From contig DAOWCC010000013.1 of assembly GCA_030639665.1 (NCBI GenBank), forward strand, positions 1 to 21,719: a stretch of DNA of 21,719 bases. Reading direction: 5' to 3'. This stretch comes from Elusimicrobiota bacterium (lineage in GTDB: Bacteria; Elusimicrobiota; Elusimicrobia; Elusimicrobiales; UBA9959). The notes below the pieces were generated by a model that had not been told where the DNA came from, did no database searches, and worked only from the letters and a program-made list of their open reading frames with translations. This document shows, piece after piece, positions 7,052 to 14,226 of this stretch. Every line of letters starts with the position of its first letter. Positions within the stretch are counted from its first letter, which is position 1. The position numbers were made by a program, and so were the translations under genes.

Positions 7052-7975
7052 ATGTCAAAAACCATACTATTTGAAGACGATCCGAAAAGGCTTGACGCTT
7101 TTTTAACGGACAGCGAACATGATTTTTCCAGAGAATTCATGAAAAAACTAATCAAAGCCGGAAAGGTTTTGGTAAACGGCAAAATAAGAAAACCGGCCCA
7201 TATTCTGGAATTTGGCGATGAGATAATTTTAGATATGCCGCAATTGGAAACCAAAACAAATCTCCTTAAAGACCTCATTATCTATGAGGATGATGATATT
7301 ATCGCTATAAACAAACCCTCCGGTATAAAAATGCATCCAAATGATTCCAATTGGGAAGAAACTCCCGCGGCCGCTTTAATGGGAGATGAAACCATCGTTT
7401 CAATGATTTTAAGATCCAATCCCGATGTAATTAATTCGGGAGTATCGAGAATGGGCCTTGTGCACCGCCTTGATAGAGATACCAGCGGCTTGGTGCTTAT
7501 AGCCAAAACCCCCGAAGTTCAAGATTCTTTAACCGAGCAATTTAAAGAAAGGCTTATAAATAAAAAATATTTGGGCGTAACGGATTTAGTCAGCGAAGAT
7601 TCACAGGGAAGAATCGAAGCTCCGATAGGAAGACTTAAAGGCGATAAAAAGAATAAAGTCTGGAAATACGGCAGATACGCTCTCACCGAATTTAAGATTC
7701 TTGAAAACGGGAAAAAATATTCACTTCTTGAAATATTTCCAAAAACAGGCAGAACAAATCAAATAAGAATCCACCTTGCCTATATCGGCTATCCCGTGGC
7801 GGGAGACAAACTTTATAAAGGCTCGCCGGCCGCCGCGAGATTAATGCTTCACTCAAACGCGATAACCTTCAAGCTTCCCTCAAAAAAACGAAGAAAAACC
7901 CTAAAATGCGAGCCGCCTAAAGATTTTACGGACGCATGGAAGAAACTGAAGAAATCCGATATCAGACTTAAATAA
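7052..7975 (+). CDS. RluA/RluD-family rRNA pseudouridine synthase
   Basis: A 307-residue pseudouridine synthase that isomerises uridine in RNA, most likely 23S rRNA. An S4 RNA-binding domain covers about 12-62 (FSREFMKKLIKAGKVLVNGK). The catalytic domain starts at IINKPSG-like IAINKPSGI (84-92) and holds the signature HRLDRDTSGL (138-147), with Asp141 the catalytic residue. Further family blocks are KKYLGV, PKTGRTNQIRIHLAYIGYPVAGDKLY and LMLHS. Length and order fit the RluD branch more than RsuA. AAGGA sits upstream of ATG. It is the last gene of the plus-strand run and faces the GH57 gene across a repeat-filled gap. Confidence 0.93.
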   Translation: MSKTILFEDDPKRLDAFLTDSEHDFSREFMKKLIKAGKVLVNGKIRKPAHILEFGDEIILDMPQLETKTNLLKDLIIYEDDDIIAINKPSGIKMHPNDSNWEETPAAALMGDETIVSMILRSNPDVINSGVSRMGLVHRLDRDTSGLVLIAKTPEVQDSLTEQFKERLINKKYLGVTDLVSEDSQGRIEAPIGRLKGDKKNKVWKYGRYALTEFKILENGKKYSLLEIFPKTGRTNQIRIHLAYIGYPVAGDKLYKGSPAAARLMLHSNAITFKLPSKKRRKTLKCEPPKDFTDAWKKLKKSDIRLK

Positions 7976-7991
7976 AACAAAGCTATGCTTT

Positions 7992-8060
7992 ATTCCGCCA
8001 CACGGGCATTCCGCCACACGGCATCGGCGGACAGGCAGGCGGACAGGCAGGCGGACAGGG
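7992..8060 (+). repeat. Two adjacent short tandem arrays
   Basis: ATTCCGCCACACGGGC (7992-8007) is followed by a copy with one change (8008-8023). Immediately after comes a 12-bp unit, ACAGGCAGGCGG, in two full copies plus flanking parts (8025-8060). The block is GC-rich compared with its surroundings. Confidence 0.85.
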
Positions 8061-8089
8061 TGTAGTAAAATTCAACGTTAAAAAAGTTG

Positions 8090-8163
8090 CTTAGTGTTCT
8101 CTGTGTCTCCGTGTGAGAAAAAACAAAGAACAATTCCACACAAAGACACCAAGACACAAAGAA
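8090..8163 (+). repeat. CTCTGTGTCTC element, copy A
   Basis: About 74 bp nearly identical to 19368-19442, with about six substitutions and one single-base indel. The element is an imperfect inverted repeat: GTGTTCTCTGTGTCTCCGTG on the left, and CACAC AAAGACACC AAGACAC AAAGAAC on the right. Confidence 0.85.
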
Positions 8164-8307
8164 CACATAACACGAATAACGGAAACAGCAAATCGCAGAG
8201 GACGCGGAGAATATAAAAACGCAGAGAATGCGGAGACCGTGGAAAAAGAATAAGAGAATAAAAAAAACTTTGCGGACTCTCTGTGTAAAATCTCAGCGCT
8301 CTTGAAT

Positions 8308-8354
8308 ACTGAGGGGTGTCCGTAGTAAAACTCAGAAGCAGCGTAGTCCACTCT
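8308..8354 (+). repeat. ACTGAGGGGTGTCC element, copy A
   Basis: Begins ACTGAGGGGTGTCC and ends AGTCCACTCT, as does the copy inside hemW (20036-20080). A third, more diverged copy lies at 13584-13620. Confidence 0.75.
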
Positions 8355-8369
8355 GCGTTAAAAAGAGTT

Positions 8370-8386
8370 CCCCGCTAAAAGCGGGG
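8370..8386. terminator. Possible bidirectional terminator
   Basis: CCCCGC, a TAAAA loop, then GCGGGG. On the minus strand it is followed by a short T-rich stretch, on the plus strand by CTAATTTATTTT. It lies between the converging pseudouridine synthase and GH57 genes, where a terminator is expected, but it could equally be one more repeat hairpin. Confidence 0.45.
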
Positions 8387-8408
8387 CTAATTTATTTTGA
8401 GGTCTTTG

Positions 8409-8444
8409 CGTTTATCCTGATTTATCCTGTTCATCCCGTCTAAT
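8409..8444 (+). repeat. ATCCTG word repeat
   Basis: Three successive variants of one word: TTTATCCTGA, TTTATCCTGT and TCATCCCGTC. No coding frame is likely. Confidence 0.5.
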
Positions 8445-8543
8445 ACTTTATTTTTTAAACAAGATTTACAGTAAACAAAGCTATGCTTTATTTAAGCTCC
8501 TGTAAAAGGCTAAACCTTGGCCTTAATCTTAATCTGCAGTTTT

Positions 8544-10130
8544 TTAAAACTTGGAAGCTGGCGAGAAAACCCTGAAATCTATTCTTGTAAATATATTATT
8601 TCGATTTTCAAGTTCGGCTAAAAAAACTTCTTCGATATTTTTTTCAATAATTTGAGTGAGAAGCTTATTGGCATTTTCGCAATGATTGTTTATTCTGGAA
8701 AAAGCGTAATCGCAATGGGAATTTATATACATTAAAAACGGCCAATCGGAATTTTGGCTTAAAAGCGTTTCTCGAGCCGCTTGATTTAAAGCTCTTACGG
8801 TTACATTATTAATTCTCTGATTTTTAAATCTGCCGGCCGTTTCAATCATTCTTTCGGTGGTGGCGATTATATCGGGATAAATTTTATCATTGGATTCATT
8901 AATCCAGGGATCAAAATAGCCGTTTTCACCCCATGAAGATATCTCGGGCTCAATAGACTCCGGCTCCTGGCAGGAATCAATATATTCACCCGGCATAACA
9001 AATTGAAGAGGCAGTCTTTCTTCTCTTATCCTTCTTATAATAGCTTCCACAAAAGCCGGACCTTCAAACCACCAATGACCGAATAATTCGGCGTCATAAC
9101 AGCCCACGATAATCGGTTTTATGGACGAATCGGAATAAATGTCGTCCATTTGCTTTAAGCGTTTATTTAAAAAATCTTCGGCATGGCGCGCTACCGTGGC
9201 TTTCGCCAAATCCGGGTCATATAAAGCTTTTTGAGCCAAATCAACATCACCGGTAACTCTATGATATTTTATACCCAAAGGCTTTCTTCCTTTGCCCATT
9301 CCCGTATAAGGCTTTATATATTCATAATCGGCGTCATAGCCCAAATCTCTGTAAAACTCCCTGTAAGAACTGTCTCCGGGATAACCGTATTTTGAATTCC
9401 AAACTTCTTTTGAAGAAGAAATATCTCTCGCGAAAATATTCAAGCCTTTTTGAGTTTTTAAAGGAGCATAAACTCCGTATCTGGATTTCTTAACGGCATG
9501 AGCTTCCATAAAAGTATAATCAAAACCCGCCAGCTTTATATAGGTATCCAGCCTTTTATCATAAGCGCATTCCGGCATCCAAAAACCACGGCTTTTTTTA
9601 TTAAATCTGTCTTGATAATCATCGGAAGCCACGGCTATTTGCGCTCTTAAGGCCTCGGGATGACTAAGCAAAGGAAGCACCGCGTGAGTGGCGGAAGAGG
9701 TTATTATTTCTATAAGTCCCGCCTGCTGAAATTGTTTAAACGGAGTAATGAGATTTCCATGATAACGCCTCATGGTTTTAGCGGCAAGAGAATAAAGCTC
9801 TTCATAAACTTTAAGGGTTTTTAAAAGCAAAGGATTATTATTCGCGCTATGAGTTTCCTTGCTGATAAGCTCAAGCCTGGAATTTATATAATCATTAAGT
9901 TTTTTCTCAAGCAGTTTATTTTCAAGCATGGCGCCGAGGGTGGGCGAAATGGAAATGGTGATACACGGCCTTATGCCGTCTTTGGCAAGATTTTCAATCA
10001 TGGAAATGATGGGAACATAGGTTTCCACCACAGCTTCAAAAAGCCAGCTTTCCTCGGCAAAATCGGTTGTTCCCGGATGATTAACATAGGGAAGATGCGC
10101 GTGCAACATTAGCATCAAAGAGCCTTTCAT
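8544..10130 (-). CDS. GH57 1,4-alpha-glucan branching enzyme
   Basis: A 528-residue glycoside hydrolase family 57 protein with the branching-enzyme layout (the TK1436 / Thermus type) and a C-terminal DUF1957 region. Such enzymes cut alpha-1,4-glucan and rejoin it as alpha-1,6 branches, in glycogen synthesis. The N-terminal HAHLPYV (10-16) is the first GH57 motif. The nucleophile is expected in FWMPECAYD (Glu187) and the acid/base in GCYDAELFGHWWFEGP (Asp346). The conserved WGENGYFDPWI block comes near 405-415. No signal peptide is seen, so it is cytoplasmic. Its ATG overlaps the stop of the DUF4912 gene by 4 bp, so the two are coupled. Amylase or 4-alpha-glucanotransferase activity is less likely. 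Confidence 0.92.
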   Translation of the reverse strand: MKGSLMLMLHAHLPYVNHPGTTDFAEESWLFEAVVETYVPIISMIENLAKDGIRPCITISISPTLGAMLENKLLEKKLNDYINSRLELISKETHSANNNPLLLKTLKVYEELYSLAAKTMRRYHGNLITPFKQFQQAGLIEIITSSATHAVLPLLSHPEALRAQIAVASDDYQDRFNKKSRGFWMPECAYDKRLDTYIKLAGFDYTFMEAHAVKKSRYGVYAPLKTQKGLNIFARDISSSKEVWNSKYGYPGDSSYREFYRDLGYDADYEYIKPYTGMGKGRKPLGIKYHRVTGDVDLAQKALYDPDLAKATVARHAEDFLNKRLKQMDDIYSDSSIKPIIVGCYDAELFGHWWFEGPAFVEAIIRRIREERLPLQFVMPGEYIDSCQEPESIEPEISSWGENGYFDPWINESNDKIYPDIIATTERMIETAGRFKNQRINNVTVRALNQAARETLLSQNSDWPFLMYINSHCDYAFSRINNHCENANKLLTQIIEKNIEEVFLAELENRNNIFTRIDFRVFSPASKF

Positions 10131-10516
10131 AATGACTCCTTCTTAAAAAAGCCCGAAGCATAAGTATCTTTAACTTCTTCGCTTTCAATACCCGGAACGG
10201 TTATTGTATTGGATTCCATCATCTGAATAACTTCTCCCGAAGAAGTCTTAATATGCATAATGGCATAATAATCTTTGCCTTTTTGCGGAATATCCACATA
10301 TTCCTTAAATTTATCCCAACTTAAGGTTTTTTGACAAGCAAAAGATCTTTCTTGAGCGTAATAAAATTTCAGGGTTACTTCTTTTTCGAAGTCTTTATTT
10401 AGGAAGTTTTCGGTTTTCGTTTTATTCCAAACCCAAAAAACAAAAATCTTGCCGGGATTTTTTACAAGCAAGACCAAGCGTTCACTGATAGGAAGTGTTT
10501 TATTATGATTATCCAT
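10127..10516 (-). CDS. DUF4912 protein upstream of the GH57 enzyme
   Basis: A small protein, 129 residues from ATG 10516, resembling DUF4912. It has the typical opening LPxxYG-like LPISERLVLLVKNPGKIFVFWVW and a beta-rich body that ends in GEVIQMMESNTITVPG. An in-frame TTG at 10558 would add 14 residues (VKYLCCKALKEYD...), but family members begin shortly before the LP...LVLLV block, and AAAGAG lies just upstream of ATG 10516. The stop overlaps the GH57 start by 4 bp (ATGA). Pairing with GH57 enzymes suggests a carbohydrate-binding or accessory role; this is inferred from context only. Confidence 0.75.
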   Translation of the reverse strand: MDNHNKTLPISERLVLLVKNPGKIFVFWVWNKTKTENFLNKDFEKEVTLKFYYAQERSFACQKTLSWDKFKEYVDIPQKGKDYYAIMHIKTSSGEVIQMMESNTITVPGIESEEVKDTYASGFFKKESL

Positions 10517-10688
10517 GTCATACTCTTTTAGTGCTTTGCAACACAAATACTTTACCAATTTAGGCTCTGAAGAACAATTAACTTGTCATTTGGCTGACTG
10601 ATTTTTGCGCGAAACGAGGAACGAAAAGCGAGTATACCCTGCGGTCTGTAAGCGATGAGAGACAAAGTTGCAGCCAAAAATCAAATAG

Positions 10689-10712
10689 CCCTATAGCACA
10701 ATTGCTATAGGG
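10689..10712. repeat. Perfect 10-bp stem-loop
   Basis: CCCTATAGCA, a CAAT loop, then TGCTATAGGG. It lies between divergent genes and has no T-run on the plus side, so it is not an obvious terminator. It is probably another palindromic repeat. Confidence 0.6.
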
Positions 10713-10925
10713 AAGTTCATATTTTATTGATTTCTTCGTTGCTCCTTATTCACAGGCAGAAAGCCTTCTCATTCGTCACGCCTTGAACTAAATTTAAATC
10801 TGAGCTTCCAAATAATAAGGTAATTATTCTTCAAAGCCTTAGGCTCTAAAAAACAATAAAAAAACACTCCTTAAAACATATGGAGGCAAAGGCATAGAAA
10901 ATAGAAATTTAAGTTCGCGGTCTTT

Positions 10926-10954
10926 TTTATAACCACGGCGTAAAGTAGTATAAT
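10926..10954 (+). promoter_or_regulatory. Candidate tdh promoter
   Basis: A consensus TATAAT at 10949-10954 with TTTATA 17 bp upstream (4 of 6 matches to TTGACA). It would give a leader of about 80 bases before the tdh start. Supported by sequence match and position only. Confidence 0.4.
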
Positions 10955-11038
10955 TAAATCCGGCAATAAAATTAAGAAAATTTTCCAATTGCCGCTTAAC
11001 CTTGATATTGAACCGCTGTTCCTTAAGGAGCCCATTTT

Positions 11039-12076
11039 ATGAAAGCCATTTATAAATCCAGAGCCGCTGCCGGCGCCATATACGGAAAAGTTGATATTCC
11101 AGTAATAAAAAAAGATGAAATTTTAATAAGAATCGACCATACCTCAATTTGCGGAAGCGATATGCCGATATATAACTGGACGGGCTGGGCGCCGGAAAGA
11201 ATAAAAACACCCATGGTCTTCGGACATGAATTGGCCGGCGAAGTGGTTGAAATAGGACAACTTGCCAGAGGTTTTAATAAAGGCGATTTTGTCTCGGTTG
11301 AATCGCATATCTTTTGCGGTTTATGCTATCAGTGCAGAAATGATCAAAGGCATGTTTGCAGCAATTGCAAAATAATAGGCTTGGATACGCCGGGAGGATT
11401 TTCCGAATATGCCGCCATTCCCGCGCGCTGCGCCTGGAAACATACCGATAATTCAATTAAAGATATAGCGTCGATTATGGAACCGTTCGGCAATGCCGTG
11501 TATGCCACGCTCATTGAAGATGTGGTGGCTAAAACCGTTTTGGTTTCAGGTTGCGGACCGCAGGGGCTTTTTTCAATTCCCATAGCGAAAGCCAGCGGAG
11601 CAAAAACGGTTATAGCTTTGGATACCGCCCCCTATAGAAGAAAACTGGCCGAAAAAATGGGCGCCGATTATGTGTTTAATCCCGCCGATAAAAACATAGA
11701 AAGCAAAATCAGAAAACTGCTAAAAAACAGAGACGGCGTTGATGTTGTGGTGGAAATGTCCGGCAATCCCCTCGCCATAGATTTTGGTTTGCATATGCTT
11801 GGCTTTGGCGGAAGATTCACCGCATTCGGCTTGCCGAGTTCAAAAATAAAAATCAATTATTCGGAAGATATAGTATTTAAAGGCCTGAGAGTTTATGGCA
11901 TAGTGGGAAGAGAAATATTTAAAAGCTGGTATAAAATGGAGAGCCTTTTGAAATCAAAAGCCGTGGATCCGAGACCGGTAATCACCCACAAATTCAGTTT
12001 CAAAGATTATAAAAAAGCCTTTAAAGTGATGAATTCAAAAGATAAAAAATGCGGAAAAGTGATACTAGTTCCGTAA
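11039..12076 (+). CDS. tdh: L-threonine 3-dehydrogenase
   Basis: A 345-residue zinc-dependent medium-chain dehydrogenase that oxidises L-threonine to 2-amino-3-ketobutyrate with NAD. The catalytic zinc site is Cys38 (SICGSD), with His63 and Glu64 in GHE. The structural zinc lobe has Cys93, Cys96, Cys99 and Cys107, the spacing seen in Escherichia coli Tdh. The nucleotide loop GCGPQG (171-176) and Asp195 after it favour NAD over NADP. The block TICGTD...YxWxxWA is matched by SICGSDMPIYNWTGWA, which is typical of Tdh rather than sorbitol dehydrogenase. AAGGAG precedes ATG. The kbl gene downstream encodes the next step. The stop codon is embedded in a perfect stem-loop. Confidence 0.95.
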   Translation: MKAIYKSRAAAGAIYGKVDIPVIKKDEILIRIDHTSICGSDMPIYNWTGWAPERIKTPMVFGHELAGEVVEIGQLARGFNKGDFVSVESHIFCGLCYQCRNDQRHVCSNCKIIGLDTPGGFSEYAAIPARCAWKHTDNSIKDIASIMEPFGNAVYATLIEDVVAKTVLVSGCGPQGLFSIPIAKASGAKTVIALDTAPYRRKLAEKMGADYVFNPADKNIESKIRKLLKNRDGVDVVVEMSGNPLAIDFGLHMLGFGGRFTAFGLPSSKIKINYSEDIVFKGLRVYGIVGREIFKSWYKMESLLKSKAVDPRPVITHKFSFKDYKKAFKVMNSKDKKCGKVILVP

Positions 12077-12091
12077 ACGGAACTAGTAGGT
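12064..12091 (+). repeat. Stem-loop spanning the tdh stop codon
   Basis: ACTAGTTCCGT (12064-12074), loop AA, then ACGGAACTAGT (12077-12087): a perfect 11-bp stem whose loop lies in the TAA stop. AGTAGGTAATTAGGCT overlaps and follows, echoing the sequence after the lgt stop hairpin. The left arm encodes the last residues of Tdh. Confidence 0.7.
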
Positions 12092-12154
12092 AATTAGGCT
12101 ATTTGGAAACTCGGCAATAAGTAACAGCAAAAAAACCAAATACCCGTAAATGGC

Positions 12155-12290
12155 ACAAGTAGGCAACAGGTGACAGGCTGCAGGCCTCAGGTTACAAGTA
12201 ACAAAAAACAAATGTAGTTGCAGCATCTTATGCTGCCATGTAGAGAACTCCTTATAATCTACTTACTGCTTTCTGCTCTCTAATCTCTAA
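12155..12290 (+). repeat. Word repeats and hairpin between tdh and kbl
   Basis: Three units fill the spacer. At 12155-12202 is an AGTAGGCAACAGGTGACAGG-type run. At 12220-12236 is a hairpin, GCAGCAT, CTT, ATGCTGC. At 12252-12290 is a CTTACTGCTTTCTGCTCTC run closely related to 15769-15804. Confidence 0.65.
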
Positions 12291-12303
12291 CAAAGGAACT
12301 TAT

Positions 12304-13494
12304 ATGAAATTTAAAACATTGAAATTCGCCGATGATGAAGTAAAAAATTTAAAAAAAGCCAATAGATTCATCACTCCTCGCATTCTCAATTCTGCGCAGG
12401 AACCGGTAGCCATAATAGACCGGAAAAAAGTCGTCAATCTTACCTCAAACAATTATCTGGCCATGGCCAATAATCCAAAAGTAAAAAAAGCCTCCATTGA
12501 GGCCATAAAAAAATACGGCGCGGGAACAGCCGCCGTCAGAACAATCATCGGCACAATGAGCATACACGCGGAACTTGAAAAAAAATTCGCCGCCTTCAAA
12601 CAAGCTGAGGCCGCCATACTTTTTCAATCCGGTTTTACATCAAACACCGCTCTCTGCCAATCATTAATGACAAGTCCGGAAGATTTGCTTGTATCGGATG
12701 AATTAAATCACGCTTCAATAATAGACGGTGGAAGATTGTCTAAAGCCGCAAAAAGAATATATAAGCATCGCGATATGAATTCGCTTAAAGAAATTCTTGA
12801 ATCAAAAGAAGCCCGAAAAGCCCGAAGATGCATGATAGTAACCGATGGCGTATTCAGCATGGACGGAGACATCGCTCCCTTGGATGAGATAGAAAAACTC
12901 GCCCATAAATACGGCGCCTTTGTAATGGTTGATGACGCTCACGCCAGCGGCGTAATAGGCAAACAGGGAAAAGGCACGGTTGACCATTTCAATCTTCACG
13001 GAAAAATTGAAATACAAATAGGCACGCTTTCAAAAGCTTTTGCCGCCGTTGGAGGCTACGCGGCCACCACCAAAAATTTAAGAGATTATCTGGGTTCTGT
13101 GGCAAGACCTTTTTTATTCTCAAGCTCTCAGCCCCCATCAGTCGCCGCCACATGCCTGGCTGTGCTTGATATATTAAAACATGACCCTAAAATCCTGAAA
13201 AAACTTTGGAGCAATACAAAATTCTTTAAAGAAGAATTAACTAAAGCGGGTTTTGATATTGGAAACAGTGAAACACCTATTGTGCCCATTATGGTAGGCG
13301 ATACTCAAAAAGCGATTAAATTTTCACAAATGCTTTTTAAAGAAGGAGTCTTCGCCCTTTCAATAGGCTTTCCCACCGTGCCGAAAGGGAAGGAGAGATT
13401 GCGCGCCATAGTAACGGCGGGTCATACGATAAAAGATTTGGAATTCGCCATAAAAAAGTTTATCAAAGTAGGAAAAAAGCTAAATATTGTTTAG
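12304..13494 (+). CDS. kbl: 2-amino-3-ketobutyrate CoA ligase (glycine C-acetyltransferase)
   Basis: A 396-residue PLP enzyme of the alpha-oxoamine synthase family. It splits 2-amino-3-ketobutyrate with CoA into glycine and acetyl-CoA. The PLP lysine is Lys244 in IGTLSKAFAAVGGY. The cofactor-stacking His136 lies in ELNHASIIDG, and Asp210 and His213 lie in MVDDAHASG. SMDGDIAPL follows the expected order. BioF and 5-aminolevulinate synthase share this fold; position directly after tdh makes Kbl the best call. AAAGGA upstream supports the start. The final 33 bp, encoding the last ten residues and stop, recur 310 bp downstream (13771-13803) with mostly synonymous changes. Confidence 0.93.
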   Translation: MKFKTLKFADDEVKNLKKANRFITPRILNSAQEPVAIIDRKKVVNLTSNNYLAMANNPKVKKASIEAIKKYGAGTAAVRTIIGTMSIHAELEKKFAAFKQAEAAILFQSGFTSNTALCQSLMTSPEDLLVSDELNHASIIDGGRLSKAAKRIYKHRDMNSLKEILESKEARKARRCMIVTDGVFSMDGDIAPLDEIEKLAHKYGAFVMVDDAHASGVIGKQGKGTVDHFNLHGKIEIQIGTLSKAFAAVGGYAATTKNLRDYLGSVARPFLFSSSQPPSVAATCLAVLDILKHDPKILKKLWSNTKFFKEELTKAGFDIGNSETPIVPIMVGDTQKAIKFSQMLFKEGVFALSIGFPTVPKGKERLRAIVTAGHTIKDLEFAIKKFIKVGKKLNIV

Positions 13495-13803
13495 CGGGTC
13501 CTGTCAGTAAGTTTACCATCAGGGTCGGGGTCGCTTAGTACTGCGCCATTCCGTCTCACTGCAAGATAGCAACTCGAGAACTTGTGTCCGTAGCAGTCCT
13601 TTCGAAAGCCCAGTCCACCCACCCTCCCACAAGCCCAAGTCGGGTTCCGAACATCCCTGATTGGCAAATCTCACTGCCACCCGCTCTGCACTTATCTTTC
13701 ATCGTATTTTATATAAGAGTCCCAACCCCATTTAAGATGAATCCGAATTACCCAACCTACACAAGGAAATTATCAAAATCGGAAAAAAACTTAATATTGT
13801 TTA
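13491..13803 (+). repeat. Long repeat, copy 1, ending in a kbl 3'-end copy
   Basis: About 310 bp beginning TTAGCGGGTCCTGT at the kbl stop codon. Landmarks shared in the same order with copy 2 (13937-14225) are TTTACC, CAGGGTCGG, TCTCACT, TTCATCGTATTTTA, GAATTACCCAACC and GAAATTA. It contains an ACTGAGGGGTGTCC-family segment at 13584-13620. A frame is open at 13584-13835, but its translation is low-complexity and resembles nothing I know. The block ends with a 33-bp near copy of the kbl end. Confidence 0.75.
13771..13803 (+). pseudogene. Duplicate of the kbl 3' end
   Basis: Compared with 13461-13493, 29 of 33 bases match. Read in the kbl frame it gives IKIGKKLNIV and a stop, against IKVGKKLNIV in kbl. 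The changes are AAG/AAA and CTA/CTT (synonymous) and GTA/ATC (Val to Ile). That pattern suggests a piece of a diverged kbl rather than a chance match. Confidence 0.6.
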
Positions 13804-13811
13804 AACTTCTT

Positions 13812-13845
13812 CCCCCTTTTACAAAGGGGGACTGAGGGGGATTTG
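13812..13845 (+). repeat. CCCCCTTT hairpin repeat
   Basis: CCCCCTTT, loop TAC, then AAAGGGGG (13812-13830), followed by ACTGAGGGGGATTTG. I recognise this C-run/G-run pattern as one often seen in spacers of unrelated bacteria; there is no sign of coding. Confidence 0.65.
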
Positions 13846-13936
13846 AAAAGAAACATTCATGTGTTTATTGAGAAAACCCGCGAGGTTAAAAACAAAAGCA
13901 ATCTATATATAACATTATTTTAAAAAGATTATTGGG

Positions 13937-14225
13937 TTAGCGGGTCCTGTGGATAGAGTCCTTTCGATATTTACCTGTGTGACCAGGGTCGGCACGAGCT
14001 AATCCCGCCCTTCCCTCTCTCACTCCGCTGTATGCGTATGCGGAGCTCCGAAGGGCCCCACAGTCAAACACCGAAACGCCTCTTATTAAATTGCCCCGCG
14101 TGTATCATCCCTTCATCGTATTTTAAAAGAAGTGTCCACACCCTAACTATAACTTGAATTACCCAACCCGACATAATGAAATTACTAATAATAAACCCGG
14201 TCATTTTTTATTCAAATTGTTTAAA
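13937..14225 (+). repeat. Long repeat, copy 2
   Basis: Begins TTAGCGGGTCCTGT like copy 1 and shares its landmarks in order (CAGGGTCGG at 13988-13996, TTCATCGTATTTTA near 14112, GAATTACCCAACC near 14156, ATTGTTTAAA near the end). The middle differs strongly. Positions 13951-13976 match 235-260 inverted. No gene is visible. It ends against the purH stop codon. Confidence 0.7.
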
Positions 14226-14226
14226 T

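Larger units (their letters stand above)
7976..8543. other. Convergent gap filled with repeats
   Basis: No gene is supported in these 568 bp. In order it holds a short AAACAAAGCTATGCTTTATT repeat (7975-7994, again at 8473-8492), two tandem arrays, the CTCTGTGTCTC element, a run of CGCAGAG/GCGGAGA words with an inverted counterpart (8194-8300), the ACTGAGGGGTGTCC element, a terminator-like hairpin and an ATCCTG word repeat. Confidence 0.7.
10517..11038. other. Divergent intergenic region before tdh
   Basis: No gene is supported. TTAGGCTCTGAAGAACAATTA (start near 10561) has a related copy TTAGGCTCTAAAAAACAATAA near 10839. The sequence around 10597-10685 is an imperfect inverted repeat (CTGATTTTTG against CCAAAAATCA). 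A perfect hairpin lies at 10689-10712 and a candidate tdh promoter at 10926-10954. Confidence 0.55.

Noticed and set aside
7992..8060. CRISPR-like direct repeats
   Set aside because: The units are 12 and 16 bp and directly adjacent, with no spacers and no cas genes.
8091..8351. Open frame of 86 codons on the minus strand after the pseudouridine synthase gene
   Set aside because: It is made entirely of repeat families and gives a low-complexity Phe/Ser/Arg translation.
10689..10712. Intrinsic terminator
   Set aside because: It sits between two divergent genes where no transcript should end, and has no T-run on the plus strand and only a weak one at a distance on the minus strand.
13584..13835. 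Open frame of 83 codons in the kbl-purH gap
   Set aside because: It runs through repeat landmarks, a C/G-run hairpin and an out-of-frame kbl fragment, and has no ribosome-binding site or recognisable protein pattern.
13491..14225. CRISPR array or tRNA cluster in the long gap
   Set aside because: There are only two long, diverged repeat copies without uniform spacers, and no tRNA-like arm sequences (GGTTCRANNCC with matching acceptor stem) are visible.
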